Positions 34,305-45,722 of a DNA stretch of 64,000 bases are shown one piece after another. Within the stretch, counting starts at the first letter, position 1. Each line of letters starts with the position of its first letter. The notes under the pieces are model-generated. The model was not told where the DNA came from. It did no database searches and saw nothing but the letters and a program-made list of their open reading frames with translations. The stretch comes from Collariella sp. IMI 366227 (Eukaryota; Ascomycota; Sordariomycetes; Sordariales; Chaetomiaceae): the NCBI GenBank assembly GCA_027946355.1, contig JAPEUS010000011.1, forward strand, positions 372,001-436,000. The letters run 5' to 3'. The translations under genes were made by a program, and so were the position numbers.

Positions 34305-36782
34305 TCACCAAAGGGGATTCTGCATCATCCCCCAACCCACTGGCACCGGCCAGAACTGGGCGATGTCCATGCCGCCCATCAGGGCATCATTCCCCATACC
34401 TGTACCGGAGAAGCCACCCATGCCTGTTGGGGCAGATGCTGTGAAGGCTGGCCCAGCGCTGACTCCGGAGTCGCCAGCAAGGTTTTCGTTGAGACTGATG
34501 CCACCCAAATCAAGGTTCCCGAGTGCTTGCCCGGAGGCATTGACCTGGAGAGAAACCCCCAACTGCTGCGATCGCATCCGCTCAATCTTAGCCTTTACCT
34601 TGACCACGATCTGTGGTAGCGGCGGCCGGTTCTCCAGCGATGCGTCGCCTCGACCTTGTTGCTGTCGCAGAAATGCCTCCCTCGCCTTCCACGCCGGCAT
34701 GACCATGCGCGAAAACAGCGCAAAGAACGTATCCCCGCCGGGCTCAGCATCCCCCCAACGGGTTATGCCGCGTGCTTCATAATTTTCGTCCACGGCTTCC
34801 CAGACCTCGTCGGTAATATCCTGTGGCTGCTTTTTGAAGTGCTGGAAAATGTAGGCGTAGGCGAGGAAGGGGAAGTGAAATTTGGTCTGCCAGCGGAATC
34901 CTCCGGTCAGGGGCGAGGTGAGGAGTTTTGTGTCGCACTCCAGCATCGTCAGGCAGTGGGAGATGATTGCGGGTGTGGCGGGGTGTTGCTTTGAGCAGTG
35001 CTCAAGGAGAAGGTTTTTGGCGATATAGCTGCGCGCGGTCCAGATTGTCATGAAATGGAGGGGGTTGTCTGGGTCGCAGTACCGCAGGTGACTGTCTTCA
35101 AGAGCTTTCTGCAAATCAGGTAAGTCTCGCCCTCCCAGTGTCCCTTTGGCATCCGCAAAGCTGGTCAAGAGGGGGTCGATAAAGTTCAGGTAAAAAGGGG
35201 AGTGCCGGATAAATTCGCCCAGCTCGCCGCGGACCACGACATACAGTGCTTCGGTAGGCCGCACATGGGAGGGTTGGGGTGTACTCTTGGTCCCGGGCAA
35301 GAGCTCAAAGTCGCTGAGGTTCAAGGGGATTCGACAGTCCCAAGTTGGGCCAAGCGACGTCGACTTGCAAAGGGTTATCTCGCACATCCGGCTATCGAAG
35401 ATGACTAATGCCCACCAGAGTCTTCGGCGCATCTCGGCCTCAAGAGCGGTAGCGCAGCTGGCATTCTCGGACTCCTTGTGGTAACCCAGACGTTGGGCAA
35501 TATGGATAGCGACAGCTAGTATTGAGGACAGAGATCGTGGGTCAGTTTCTGGCCTCACTGTAAACTGGGAGAGTCAATATAAGTCTCTCAGACCGATATG
35601 TGCAGCCGTAGAATGATTGTAGACACAGTCAAGCAAGCCGCTCAGGGGGTCAGGGGCTTACCAAATACAGAAACAGGGCAACCAAAGTGTCGTGGTCATC
35701 GGTTCGCAGAACCCGACAGTTGATCAAAGCTTGCCGGCAGGCGAATCGATATCCCGTCAAGAGTTCCCTCTTAGGTCCAAATAAAGTGCGGCAGCGTTCT
35801 TCATCGAGGCTCAAGATTGCGACGCAGTAGATGCTAAACATGAGGGCTTCCGAGGGCGCATCGAGTGCTGTAAGGTCGCCAACGGCCTCGATGATGCGGG
35901 CCTGCAAACTGGGGGTGTGGGTGACCTTGAGCAGCGGATCGACATTATCCAAATAGATTTGCCAAAGGCGAAAGATCTTAGTCTGGTCAGGGTGCAAAGT
36001 GGTGAGGTCGACGTTGTTGCTCGCAGGCGAGCCAAACAGGAGATGGTGGTCGCTTGCGTCGTGGTCGCGGTACGCGTGGTCCCAGGCCTTTTTGATGACA
36101 GCGCCGTGTAGGTCGTCCCTTCCTGAGAGAAAACCAGTATCGTCGAATTTATCATCGTCATGGATACTGCCATCATCACCGTGGGCATCATGATTCTCCT
36201 CAAATTGGGGGTCAGCGAGTCTCAGCGTGTTTCGACAGGGGCCGACATCCTCACCTGCAGACTTATGGCGTTCCATAAATTCCTGATTAGAGGGTCAGCA
36301 AGCGGATTTTGTCTTATGTCGTGTGGTATCAATTTGGAGGTGACATAGGTGGGAGCCACTGACCTGCCTGCCTTGTTCTGCTCGGGAGTCTCTGGTGATC
36401 GAGCAGCCTCAGTATCGCCGACCTTCTCCTTGGCGGGGGTCTTGGCCAGCTTCGTCTCGGCAGCGGCGGTAGTAGCAGTCTCGCCAGTGGGCGGGTGTAG
36501 AGGCTCAAAGGCAATGTGGTGCTGACGCAACAGGTCTTCATAACCTCGGAGACGCGCCAGCAGTTCCCGCTCTGGGAACCTGCGGCGGCGCTGACGGGGG
36601 ACGGTGGCCGGAACGCACTGGGTTCCGGCACGGATGCAAGTGTCGCACGGGAATCTGCGGTTGCATTTGACCTTTCGTTGTTGGCAAGACACACACGCAA
36701 GTACCCGCTGGGGACGCTGTAGCTTCGACGAAGGCTGGTCTGAATCTGGTGTGAGCGCCGAGTCTGGAATGTCTGGCTGCAT
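34305..36782 (-). CDS. Zn(II)2Cys6 fungal transcription factor
   Basis: A nuclear regulator with a binuclear zinc cluster at residues about 30-57: CVSCQQRKVKC-x5-CDTCIRAGTQC, spacing C-x2-C-x6-C-x5-C-x2-C-x6-C. A basic linker and a short coiled segment (RELLARLRGYEDLLRQHH) follow, then the fungal-specific middle homology region (TKIFRLWQIYLDNVDPLLKV; SEALMFSIYCVAILSLDEER; IAQRLGYHKE; EMRRRLWWALVIFD). The C-terminus is Gly/Met-rich. The last intron (35565-35661) is firm. The earlier one is less certain: my best model is 36199-36254 with a GAG acceptor behind CTGAC, giving about 774 residues. It is divergent from the MFS transporter with a 687-bp shared promoter holding paired CGG-N13-CCG sites, so it probably controls itself and/or the transporter. 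Confidence 0.9.
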
Positions 36783-37469
36783 CGTGGCACAGTGTGAGCT
36801 CGGCTATTTCCCCCCCAAAACAAAATATGGAAGCGTTAGGAGTAGTTGGTAGACAGTCGTTAAAAGACCTCGGACTTTTCTAGGTTCTTATTCGGGTTCT
36901 CGTAGTTGGCCTGGGGCGTCTTGGTGCTGGGGAGTCGGGGAGGGTCGAACTCAAAGACGCGGCCGTCCACGAGTCCTGTCGCTGACTGACGCTAGCGATC
37001 CCACATTAACCTTCAACAGCAGAACTTTCGAATGAAAATTTCCATGATTCTGTGGTGTGACTCTCAAGGCAGTCGTCACATCCCTAAGTTCTCGCTAAAG
37101 AGGAAAGGAAGTTGTTGATTTTTGGGGAGCTCGGGTTTTAGCTTTTCCCGAACACGCCCAAGCTCGGGCGTTAGCAATTCCCGGGTTCTCCCACTTCACC
37201 ACATCGCAACTTTCAACAGTCCGAGCAACAGCATTACGTGGACTCGAAATCAAACACACCACTTCCATCAAAGATTCAAGAACATACTACTGGGAATTGC
37301 AAAAATGGATATCCCTCGCTCTGAGCTGGCGGGGGAGTCCCCGTGCTGCTTAAAGACGGACCACCCCCCATCATCTCCGTAGTGTCTTGCTTCTTGATAG
37401 ACCATCGAGACTGCGATTTCCAACATCATCAACGCCTCTTCTGCTGGTGAAAACAATCTACTCACAGCC
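36783..37469. promoter_or_regulatory. Divergent promoter of Zn(II)2Cys6 regulator and MFS transporter
   Basis: A 687-bp intergenic stretch between two start codons facing away from each other. It contains the two CGG-N13-CCG elements listed separately, plus a CGGCCG at about 36961. No ORF of interest. Confidence 0.7.
37132..37183. promoter_or_regulatory. Two direct copies of a CGG-N13-CCG inverted element
   Basis: Element 1 has CGG at 37132-37134 and CCG at 37148-37150. Element 2 has CGG at 37165-37167 and CCG at 37181-37183. Both share AGCTCGGG on the left, TTAGC in the centre and TTCCCG on the right, and their starts are 33 bp apart, about three helical turns. Inverted CGG triplets with fixed spacing are the classical site of Zn(II)2Cys6 dimers (Gal4 uses N11, Put3 N10). 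The adjacent gene encodes such a protein. The site match is seen; binding is inference. Confidence 0.65.
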
Positions 37470-39497
37470 ATGGGGTTCAGCCGCTTGAAGACGCCCCCAG
37501 GCACCGATGCTTCCAACAATCCTGAAGCAGCACCTATCTCAAAGACCTCAAGCCACGATGGAGACGCTACCCCAGCGGTTGACAGTGCTGCCCAGGAGCC
37601 ACGTGCCGCAAAGCAGGCGGAGGAGGAGAAGCCAGCTAAAGCCACAGTCATCTTGATCTTGGTATCGGTGTTTCTCAGCATGTTTCTTGTGTCTCTGGAC
37701 AGAACCATCTTGTCAACTGTACGCAGACTCCTATCACTTCCTCTTGTCCCTGCGCTAACTTCACGTCCGCTGCTAGGCCATACCTGTGATTACTGACGAG
37801 TTCAACTCGCTCAGCGATGTTGGCTGGTATGGAAGCGCCTATCTGCTGACCTGCTGTGCCTTTCAACTACTCTTCGGCAAGATCTACACCTTCTTCGCCA
37901 TCAAGCCGGTGCTGCTTGCCAGCATTCTGCTCTTCGAGATTTCTTCTGTCATCTGCGGAGCAGCGCCTAATTCCGTGGCTTTCATCATTGGGAGGGCCAT
38001 CTGCGGTATTGGGGCTGCCGGCATCTTTGCGGGAACAGTGAGTTCTGCCCTCATACCATGTTGCGACCCAGGCTCCTCTACTAACACACTATTTTCTCTC
38101 AATCAGATTGTCTCCATCATCTATGTCGTCCCTCTCCAGCATCGGCCCAAGATCCAGGGCCTCTTCGGCGCCCTCGCTGGCATTTCTTCCATTGTGGGAC
38201 CTCTGCTCGGGGGCGCCTTCGCCACGGACGTGACCTGGCGGTGGTGTTTTTACATTAATTTGCCCATTGGCGGTGTCGCCATGGTTGTCATCGCGCTATT
38301 CCTAAAGCTTCCCGAGGGAGCCGATGAAAGCAAGAAGCTGCCCCTGACCAAGAAGCTCGTCCAGCTCGACCTCCTGGGTACGGCATTGCTGATGCCAGGT
38401 GTGGTCTGCCTTCTCCTGGCGCTCGAATGGGGCGGGTCAGCCTATGCTGTAAGTTGCAACCCATACTCCCCCCTCCCAGGAGCAGATGAAACTGATGAAC
38501 CTGCTTCTCACAGTGGAACAACGCCCGAATCATTGCCCTTCTCACGCTGGCCAGCATCCTGCTTGTCGCCTACGGCTTCGTGCAAACTTTCAGCAAGACC
38601 GCCACGCTCCCACCCCGCCTCATCAAGCAGCGCAACGTCCTCTCCGCCCTCTGGGCCACCATCTGCATCAATTCCTCCATGTACCTCTTCAGTACGTCTC
38701 CCCCAATCCTTTCCCCTTCTGGCCCCCAACTCCCCAACTAACCCCTCATTCTCCCAGTCTACTACCTCCCCATCTATTTCCAAGCCCTCCTCTCCCTCAC
38801 CCCCACCACCTCGGGAACGCACCTCCTCCCGGTAATGCTCTCCATGGTCTTCGGCACCATCTTCTCCGGCGCCCTCAACTCCGTCTCGGATACTACACGC
38901 CCCTGGGCATCATCGGCGTCTGCATCATGTCCGTCGGATCCGGCCTGCTCACCACCCTCCCGCCACTCCTCTCCCCTCCGCCGGCCAATGGATCGGCTAC
39001 CAAGTCCTGTACGGCCTCGGGCTGGGACTGTGTTTCCAGATCGAATTTAGCCGTGCAGACGGCGCTGCCAAGGGAAGATAATCCCGTGGGATTGGCGCTG
39101 ATGTTTTTGCGGGAACGCTGGGGTCGACAATCTTCATTTCCGTCGGACAGAACGTGCTGAGCAGTCAACTTGTTGCACGGTTAAGAGAGCTGGGGAGTGG
39201 ATTGAGGACGCGGCGGGGAGGGTGGTGGAGGGGGCGTGACGGGCGTGTTGGCGGCGTTGCCCGAGGAAGGGGGATGAGGGCGATGGGGTTGGGAGCGTAT
39301 GGGGGCGCGTTGAGGAGGTGTTTAAGGTGGGGCTGGTGGTGTCGTGTGTCAGTTTGTTGGGGATGGGGACTTTGGAGTGGTTGAGTGTGAAGAAGCCGCC
39401 GAAGTTTCATCTGGAGGGCGGTGGGGAGGAGATTGAGAAAAGGGACGAGGAGAAAGGGTTGGAAATGAGCGTGAAAGGGGAGAAGGGAAAGCAGTGA
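37470..39497 (+). CDS. MFS drug-efflux-type transporter (DHA14 class), 3' part frameshifted
   Basis: A plasma-membrane 14-TM efflux transporter of the fungal toxin/drug type. Exons 37470-37718, 37777-38037, 38107-38448, 38514-38691 and 38758 onward join in frame. After an Ala/Glu-rich cytosolic N-terminus come TM1 (VILILVSVFLSMFLVSLDRT), the DVGWYGSAYLLT loop, FGKIYTFF, and the motif C region (GPLLGGAF); WRWCFYINLPIGG is the hallmark of this class. From 38881 on, the protein continues only by switching frame at seven places. Each is explained by lost bases in a run: 38881 C, 38973 C, 39042 CC, 39104 T, 39199 G, 39230 G, 39269 G. The recognisable pieces include YYTPLGIIGVCIMSVGSGLL, NLAVQTALPRED, GSTIFISVGQNVLSSQLVAR and a charged tail ending at 39497. 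No C-to-T stop pattern. Substrate unknown. Confidence 0.85.
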
Positions 39498-40001
39498 GAA
39501 GGGAGGATTAGGAGCTTGAATTTATGTCTCACTGAGAGTGAATAGTAACTAGGGTGGGTAGGGCAATCTAAAGGTATGTAATCATAGGACTTGGGGGTTA
39601 GATCTGGCTGTTGTATGCTATGGGAGGCCAATCACTGGCGCAAGACAAGGCAAGAATTACTAAATAGAAATGATAGATTAGATAGAACGCAGGTAGATAA
39701 ACGCATCCCACTCTTCGTCCCATTTACACCCGTCTTGTAACGTTAGGTCTTTTAAAGGTCACTTGCCAAAATCAGGGGCTAGACAGATAGATGGCACTTC
39801 ATTTCGATTCACTCATGCCTAGATATTTTCCTATCCACTAGACTCCAGTAACATGCAGGCCAAAACCGCCCAAAACTCGCAAAAAGAAGCCCAAAATACC
39901 ACGATGCACCCGGTATAAGCTACTAACGCCGGACACCCACCCCATACGAAAGAGCACCGCATCCGATCCCCCCTAATCCTCCCAACCTCGTTCATTACCA
40001 T
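39498..40001. other. Intergenic region
   Basis: Convergent 3' regions of the MFS gene and the SURF6 gene. AT-richer; nothing recognised. Confidence 0.5.
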
Positions 40002-41847
40002 TTATTTCCTCCCACCACCAAACCCGCCCTCAAACCCAGGCCTGTTCTTCTTCTTCGTCGCCACGCCCTTATTCTTCTTCTTGCCGCCCTTGCCGGCCTT
40101 CTTATCGTCGCGGCGCTTCTGGAGGTTCTCCTCGCGCTTGCGCTGGCGCTCGTGGATGCCGTGCTGAACGGCCTCGGCGCGGTCCTTCCACTCGCGCTCC
40201 GACTTCTTCTTGGTCTTCTCCTTGCGCTTGAGCGCCTTCTTGAGCAGCGACTCGCTGTCGTGCACCTTCTCGCCCTCAGCCCGCTTGCGCGCCGCCAGCC
40301 ACGTCTCCTTCTCCAGAACCTCCTTGCGCTTGTCGTCGTTCATGCCCGCAATGCGCTTCTTGTGCGACTCGAGCTTGAGCAGCGCCGTCTTAGGGTCCGA
40401 GGGGCCCTTCTTCTTGGCGCTGCCGGGGGCCTTCTCGTAGCTGAGGTCGTGCGATAGCTGGGTGCCGTCCGAGAAGGCAAGGCGGCCAAAGGCGAAGTTG
40501 TTCGCGCTGCGGTCGTCGTCCTGGTCAAAGAGCGGGCTGAGGCCAGGCGAGTTGCGCGCGCTGTTGAGGGCTTCCTCCCGTTTCCTGTCCTCCTCCTCCT
40601 TGGCAAGCCGGCGCATCTCCTGTTTGTGCGCCTTACGCTCGGCCTGCTTCTCGCGCCGTGATTCGATCAGATCTTGCCTCGTCCGAATCGGCTTGCCCTC
40701 GTCATCGTCGGCCTTGCGAGCGGCGCGCAGGGCAGTGAGCTTGGCTTCTAACCGGGCGCGGAGCGCGGTGGTATCGGCGGGGATCTTGATGTATTTCGGC
40801 TTTTCTGATGGGGGGACGGCGGAGGAAATCGAGGTGGTGGTGCTGACGGGCTCGGTCGAGGCGGTCTTGGCCCCGTCAAAGACGGAGGAACCGGCGGTTG
40901 ACCCTGCTGAGCTGCCCTCGTCTTCGTTTGCAAGCCCGGAAACGTCTATAGGCGCCATATCATCGTCGCCGCTCTCGGGGTCGACTTCCATGGATTCCAC
41001 AGGGGCGTCTTCCATCTCGGCCTCCTCATCCTCCCACTCCTCGTCCTCAGCTGCGGCCGCCTTGGTCTCAGCCTTCTTCCCAACCTTCTCCGCCTTCTCC
41101 CCCTTCTTGGGTTCCTCCTTCACCTTCTTTCCCTCCTCTTTCTTCTGCTTCTTCGCCAACCTCTTCTCCTCCTTCGCCTGCTGCTTCTTGGTAAGGAGCG
41201 TCTCCTTGACCACCTTCTCAGCCTCCTCCTCCTCAACAACCTTCTGCTTCTTCGGCGTCTTCGCCGCCTCCTCCTCGTCTAGCTTAACCTTCTTCTTCAG
41301 CCCCTCGCCGGGCCTCTCCTTCTCTATCCCAGAGATATCACTCGCGTCGTCCTGCACCGACGCATCGTCATCGCTCTCGTCGTCGGCCTCCATCTCGCGC
41401 AGCTTCCGCTTGTTCCTCGCCCGCTCGTCGAGCACGTCCTTGGCGTTACGGTGGAGCTCGCTGTCCGGGTCCAGCTTGCCGCGCTTGGCAGCCCTGGCTT
41501 GGTCCTTGGTCTGCTTCTTCTTCTTCCATTGGTCCTGTTGGTGGGAGCAAGGCGAATCAGCTACCGTCATTGTGTACATGCGGTGAGGGTGCACGGGCTG
41601 AGAGGGGGCAGATGATGGTGGGACACCCAGGAAGAGGCGGGGCTGAAGCAGGCAGAAGAGAGAGACAACGTACGCTTGTGTCCTCGCCATAGTACATCTT
41701 GGCCGGGATCAGAGATAGCAGGCCATCAAAAGCCTGTGCATGGCCGCGAAGGCGCTCCTGGAGCAAGGAAACAAGGATCAGTGGGGAACTTGGCTTAGGC
41801 GGTGTTGGTTTGGAGGTGGCGCGTACCTGGAGCGTTGAATCCGACAT
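40002..41847 (-). CDS. RRP14: Ribosomal RNA processing protein, SURF6/Rrp14 family
   Basis: A nucleolar protein needed for early pre-rRNA processing of both subunits. Three exons: 41847-41827 (21 nt), 41757-41674, 41534-40002; 545 residues. The spliced N-terminus reads MSDSTLQ-ERLRGHAQAFDGLLSLIPAKMYYGEDTS-DQWKKKK, the conserved opening of Rrp14. The middle is very rich in Lys/Glu/Asp. The C-terminal SURF6 domain includes LRARLEAKLTALRAARKAD, FGRLAFSDGTQL and ETWLAARKRAEGEKVHDSES. It continues with LKKALKRKEKTKKKSEREWK and HGIHERQRKREENLQKRRDD, and ends in a basic tail. A naive start inside intron 2 would give MARTQAYVV, which is wrong. Codirectional with EXO1, 670 bp downstream of it. Confidence 0.95.
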
Positions 41848-42516
41848 CTAGGTTGCCGTATATTTTGTTGATCACAGAAATAGACGCTCCGGACCGTAGT
41901 TTGACGCTTCGGCGAGAATACGCTTCGGCGGTGAGCGGTGGAACTAAACGGTTGGTCTCGCCGTCTCAACTGTGGAAAATTGAAGGCGGGCTGGGATGCG
42001 CATGATTTTTATCGCCGTCGAAATTTTGGGCGGATGTGGAGAAGCACAAGCGCGCCCCACATCTGCAGCTCGGTTCTGCCGGGCGGTGAGTGTGGTGTAA
42101 ATGGGCCAAAGCAACGGCCAGTCTTTGGATAGAATGAACAATAGGAGAAGGGTGATGAATACTGACGAGAAAAGCCTGAAAGACAATAGACTCAATACCT
42201 TATTAATACACCGTGCTATCTCAAATGTCTTCCGGAATCAATGCTAACCCTTCCACCCCCTTCACCCTTGGGCAGCTCTTCGTCCTGACATCAGACCTCA
42301 GAAATGGGGCACCAACCATCCCTCAACAACACCAGCCCAGTTGTTCCTTCATCATTTCCCATAACCCGTTTGGTAACAATAAAATGACTACACCTAACAT
42401 GATAACCCAGAACTACAGTCGCTCCCAGATTCCAAACGCCAGCGCTATGCACTGTTGCCTCCACGATACAGCTCACCAACCCTTCGGCCTTCACCAACAA
42501 TGACGCCAAACACCCA
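41848..42516. other. Intergenic region between EXO1 and RRP14
   Basis: EXO1 3' UTR and RRP14 promoter. No gene was seen; short frames on the plus strand lie over the EXO1 3' UTR. Confidence 0.5.
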
Positions 42517-44802
42517 TCACGAGTACAAAAACTTGGACAAATTCAATCTCCTCGCCGCAGCCATCGGCCTCATCCTCTCCTCCTCGCTATCATTCTCCCC
42601 ATCACTCTCAGGGATGATTTGATCCTCGCTCCCCCCCAACGGCCGATTCAGCGCCTCAACCTCATCAACATCCACCTTCGGCAACGGCACAAAAGCCGGG
42701 TTCACAGGCAGCGAGCCGAAATGCTTCGAGATGGTACTGCCGGTACTGGATGACGGCGTCCTTGGGGTCGACAGCATGGTCTGAGGCTTCCCGCGATGCA
42801 TCGCCCGCGCGCCGATGCGCTGCAGGGGCGTGGGCATCGAAGCTTGGGAGTTCGCCGGGCTGATGGTCCTTGGTGTGGTGATTGTCTGCAGGCTGGATGC
42901 TGGGGTCGGCAGGCCGTGGGCAAATCGGGTGCGTGGTGGTTTTGCTGTGTCATAGGAGAAACTCCTGAGGAGATCTCCGAGGGGCGTCATCGACGTGGGG
43001 TTGGGAGGGCTGCGCTCCTCGGTCGGTCCGTGTTGGATTGGGGATGAGGCTGGTACCTCAATCACTTCGTCGGCGTTGTCGCCGTGGGTGTCCTCGGCGG
43101 ATTTGGCGGATTTCTCAGACCGCCATAAACCGGTATCGGGGAGGTTCCGGAAGACCTCATCGATCGAGTCATCTGACATCAATATCGGATCCACCGCCTT
43201 CTTCTTGATGGACTTCTTTTGCTTTGCCGAGAAGAACCTGCTCTTCTCAGGGGTCGCGATGGCAACCCCATCCAGAGCCGCGTCCTGGCACAGGCGAGCT
43301 TTCTTTGGCGGCCTGGTGGAAGCAACAGGGTCCTGGTATACTTGAATCGCCGGACCCACAGTCCGACGGCGGTTTTCTGAAGACTCAAACTGTTCCATTC
43401 CGGCAAGAAGCTTTGAGATGGGCTCGCTCTGCCGACGGAGGACGCGACCGCAGTTGGTGTAGGGCCGTGCTGGGCTCGCCGAGTCCTCTACTCCGTCCAA
43501 ATACGGTCTCGGGAGCTGGATTTCGACGGGTTGGGGAGCCTCTTCTTCCGCGGTATTGCCAGCGTTGTCGCCCTCAACCAAGAAACAATTCGGATCCATC
43601 TCGCCGAGCGGAATGCGGTTGGCGCTCTTGTCCTTGAAGTACTCGTTAATCGGTTTCCCCAGACTTCTAGCCGGTCCAGTGGCCGGGGCGAGTGCCTGGC
43701 TGATCCTTCTCTTCCCCGGCGATAGCGCGATTGGGACCACGATGCGCCGCTTGGTAATGGGATTGACATCGCCAACAGCGATGGACCTGGCCAGGTCTGT
43801 CGCTACCGGCGCTCCGATGAAGGGCATGTCGTCAATGTTGACAGAGGGCTCAGGTTCCGTCAGGAGAACGATATCCTGCTTCTTTGGACAAAACACCCGC
43901 TGATGCAGAAAGGTAAGCTCGGCTTGCTTGAAGTCGTCGAGATAGCTCTCCGGGATTTGGTGTTTTCCATTGAAGCGCAGCATCCTGACAACTCGCTCAG
44001 GGGTCTTGTGCTTTCGAATCAAGCGGTATGCCGTCTTCAGACCGATGTTGTTGACGCTGTCTAGGTAGTCGCAACCGCTAAATATGGCCATGTGCCGGAA
44101 CTCGTTGTCCGTCCAGCCGGTGAGGGAGACCTCACGAACGGCACAGAAATCTCTACGGTTGATTTCAACACATTGGCCGTGCTGGTCCATCTTGGTCAAA
44201 AGACGCTTGGCGCCGAACACCAGAAGATCTGAATCTTCGGAGACAATACCGCTGATGACTCCCTGGCGTTCGAGGTAGACCATCTGGGCGTCTGCTTCGT
44301 ATGGTGCCACCACATATGGAATATCGGTTTTTTTGAGCTCCTCAATCAGGTGGCGGGCCATCTCCGGGGTGACATCGATAGCCTTTTGGAGTTCGGCAAA
44401 GGCTTGCGAAGGCTTCCCAGCCCTCAAAAGCTCTAGGCCAATTCTCTTGCTTTCCTGCCGCCGCTTGGCCCGGGAGTCCTCCGTCTTGGCCTTGCTGGGA
44501 AGGAAGTCGCCGTCGAACACGAGATATGGGGTGACGCCAAAGTACTTGAACATCCTGACCCGATGCATGGCGAAGTCGACATACTTGCGTGTTGGCTTGC
44601 CCTGGGCTAGCTCAACAGCACAAGCGACGGCACCTCGATGAAGCCAGCCATATGCGTCAATACCAAACGTCTCCCCAGCATACTTTTTGAGTTCTGTGGG
44701 ACGATGGATGGATTTGAGCAGGGGAAGAAGGCCTGGGGTGCCAGTCAGACGGAGAGTCAAGGGGATGTACGGATATGGCAGAAAAGTACCTGAGATGCCC
44801 AT
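42517..44802 (-). CDS. EXO1: Exonuclease 1, XPG/Rad2-family 5'-3' exonuclease and flap nuclease
   Basis: A nuclear nuclease for mismatch repair and double-strand-break end resection. Two exons, 44802-44790 (13 nt) and 44732-42517, give 742 residues beginning MGISGLLPLLKSIHRPTELK. The 57-bp intron happens to be open in frame, so an unspliced reading falsely inserts TFLPYPYIPL. Catalytic acids are in place: Asp30 (GIDAYGWLHRGA), VFDGD near residue 78, YEADAQ and SEDSDLLVFG in the internal domain, and FSGCDYLDSVNNIGLKTAYR (helix-hairpin-helix). Residues beyond about 350 are disordered and Ser/Pro-rich, the usual region for repair-protein binding; it ends in a basic SKFLYS. A start upstream of MGIS (MLPRVYR) exists but the family begins with MGI. 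The frame is fully intact. Confidence 0.96.
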   Translation of the reverse strand: MGISGTFLPYPYIPLTLRLTGTPGLLPLLKSIHRPTELKKYAGETFGIDAYGWLHRGAVACAVELAQGKPTRKYVDFAMHRVRMFKYFGVTPYLVFDGDFLPSKAKTEDSRAKRRQESKRIGLELLRAGKPSQAFAELQKAIDVTPEMARHLIEELKKTDIPYVVAPYEADAQMVYLERQGVISGIVSEDSDLLVFGAKRLLTKMDQHGQCVEINRRDFCAVREVSLTGWTDNEFRHMAIFSGCDYLDSVNNIGLKTAYRLIRKHKTPERVVRMLRFNGKHQIPESYLDDFKQAELTFLHQRVFCPKKQDIVLLTEPEPSVNIDDMPFIGAPVATDLARSIAVGDVNPITKRRIVVPIALSPGKRRISQALAPATGPARSLGKPINEYFKDKSANRIPLGEMDPNCFLVEGDNAGNTAEEEAPQPVEIQLPRPYLDGVEDSASPARPYTNCGRVLRRQSEPISKLLAGMEQFESSENRRRTVGPAIQVYQDPVASTRPPKKARLCQDAALDGVAIATPEKSRFFSAKQKKSIKKKAVDPILMSDDSIDEVFRNLPDTGLWRSEKSAKSAEDTHGDNADEVIEVPASSPIQHGPTEERSPPNPTSMTPLGDLLRSFSYDTAKPPRTRFAHGLPTPASSLQTITTPRTISPANSQASMPTPLQRIGARAMHRGKPQTMLSTPRTPSSSTGSTISKHFGSLPVNPAFVPLPKVDVDEVEALNRPLGGSEDQIIPESDGENDSEEERMRPMAAARRLNLSKFLYS

Positions 44803-45722
44803 CCTGTAAACCCTCGGGAGCAAGGGTTATGGATGAGGTACAGTGGTTTTTGATGGGAGTTCAACACCGAAAGAGAAATAACTGTTAAACAGAGGCCGAA
44901 ACTGAGGCCATGTGGTCCGTTCTGCCTTGGTCCTTTCTGTGACGCTTGTGGGTGGATCTTGACGGGGCAATTGCGTCGAAGACTCGTAAGTCACCGGTTC
45001 GTGTTGACTTTGCTGGGCGTGTTGAGACGCGTCCTGGCGCAATGATAAAAACTCGAAAATGAAGGATACGAAACAGCAATGCTTGACAGCCTCAGACTGG
45101 AGCGCAAATCGAATTGGAGTGGGCCAAGACGACGAGAAACAAGTTCGTGCAACGGAGGCTGGTGGTTGATCTGGGTTGCCTGTGTCCAGATTTGGAGACT
45201 CGGTCTGGGTCGATTTGTGGACAGTCGCCAAATTCACGGCCAAAGGAAGCGCGACCGCGTCTTGGCTCGGTTACCCCCGCGACGGCTCCACATTGCATTC
45301 CAGGTCCAGGGTTAGTGCGGGGTCCGTTCTGGAAGCCTGGACGGTCGAGATCTTTTGGCCAATCGCCTCAACCCAAGAATCAGATCAACTTCATTGCGAA
45401 GAACAAGCCTGAAATATCAAGGGTAAGCTGGTGGATAATCAGATCAAATTGCTAAGAGGGGGTTCTAGAGGTATAGTCTCAAAGCAAGAGACTACTCTAG
45501 GAATACACTTCTGCATTTCAAGTCCCCAGATTCGCGCCGCGTCCATCTGCAAGCACTTAAGGGCTTATCAGGGCACACCGCCCCACTGTTATCGTTGGGC
45601 TCCATCAAAAAATTCCAGGAACAACCTCAGCCAGAGACAGACAGCTCACCTCAGTTCATGTCCATCACAGTCCACATTCTCACAACACTACCAGAAGCGA
45701 CTAAAATAAAATATTTGACACC
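44803..45722. other. Divergent promoter region of EXO1 and TMA16
   Basis: A 920-bp non-coding stretch between the divergent EXO1 and TMA16 starts. No element stood out beyond short CG-rich motifs. Confidence 0.5.

Noticed and set aside
40462..41586. 374-codon plus-strand Ser-rich frame
   Set aside because: Antisense shadow of the Lys/Glu-rich SURF6 gene (CTT and TCC runs read as Leu and Ser).
44803..44823. Upstream start MLPRVYR for EXO1
   Set aside because: Exo1 orthologues begin MGI; the upstream residues are leader sequence that happens to be in frame.
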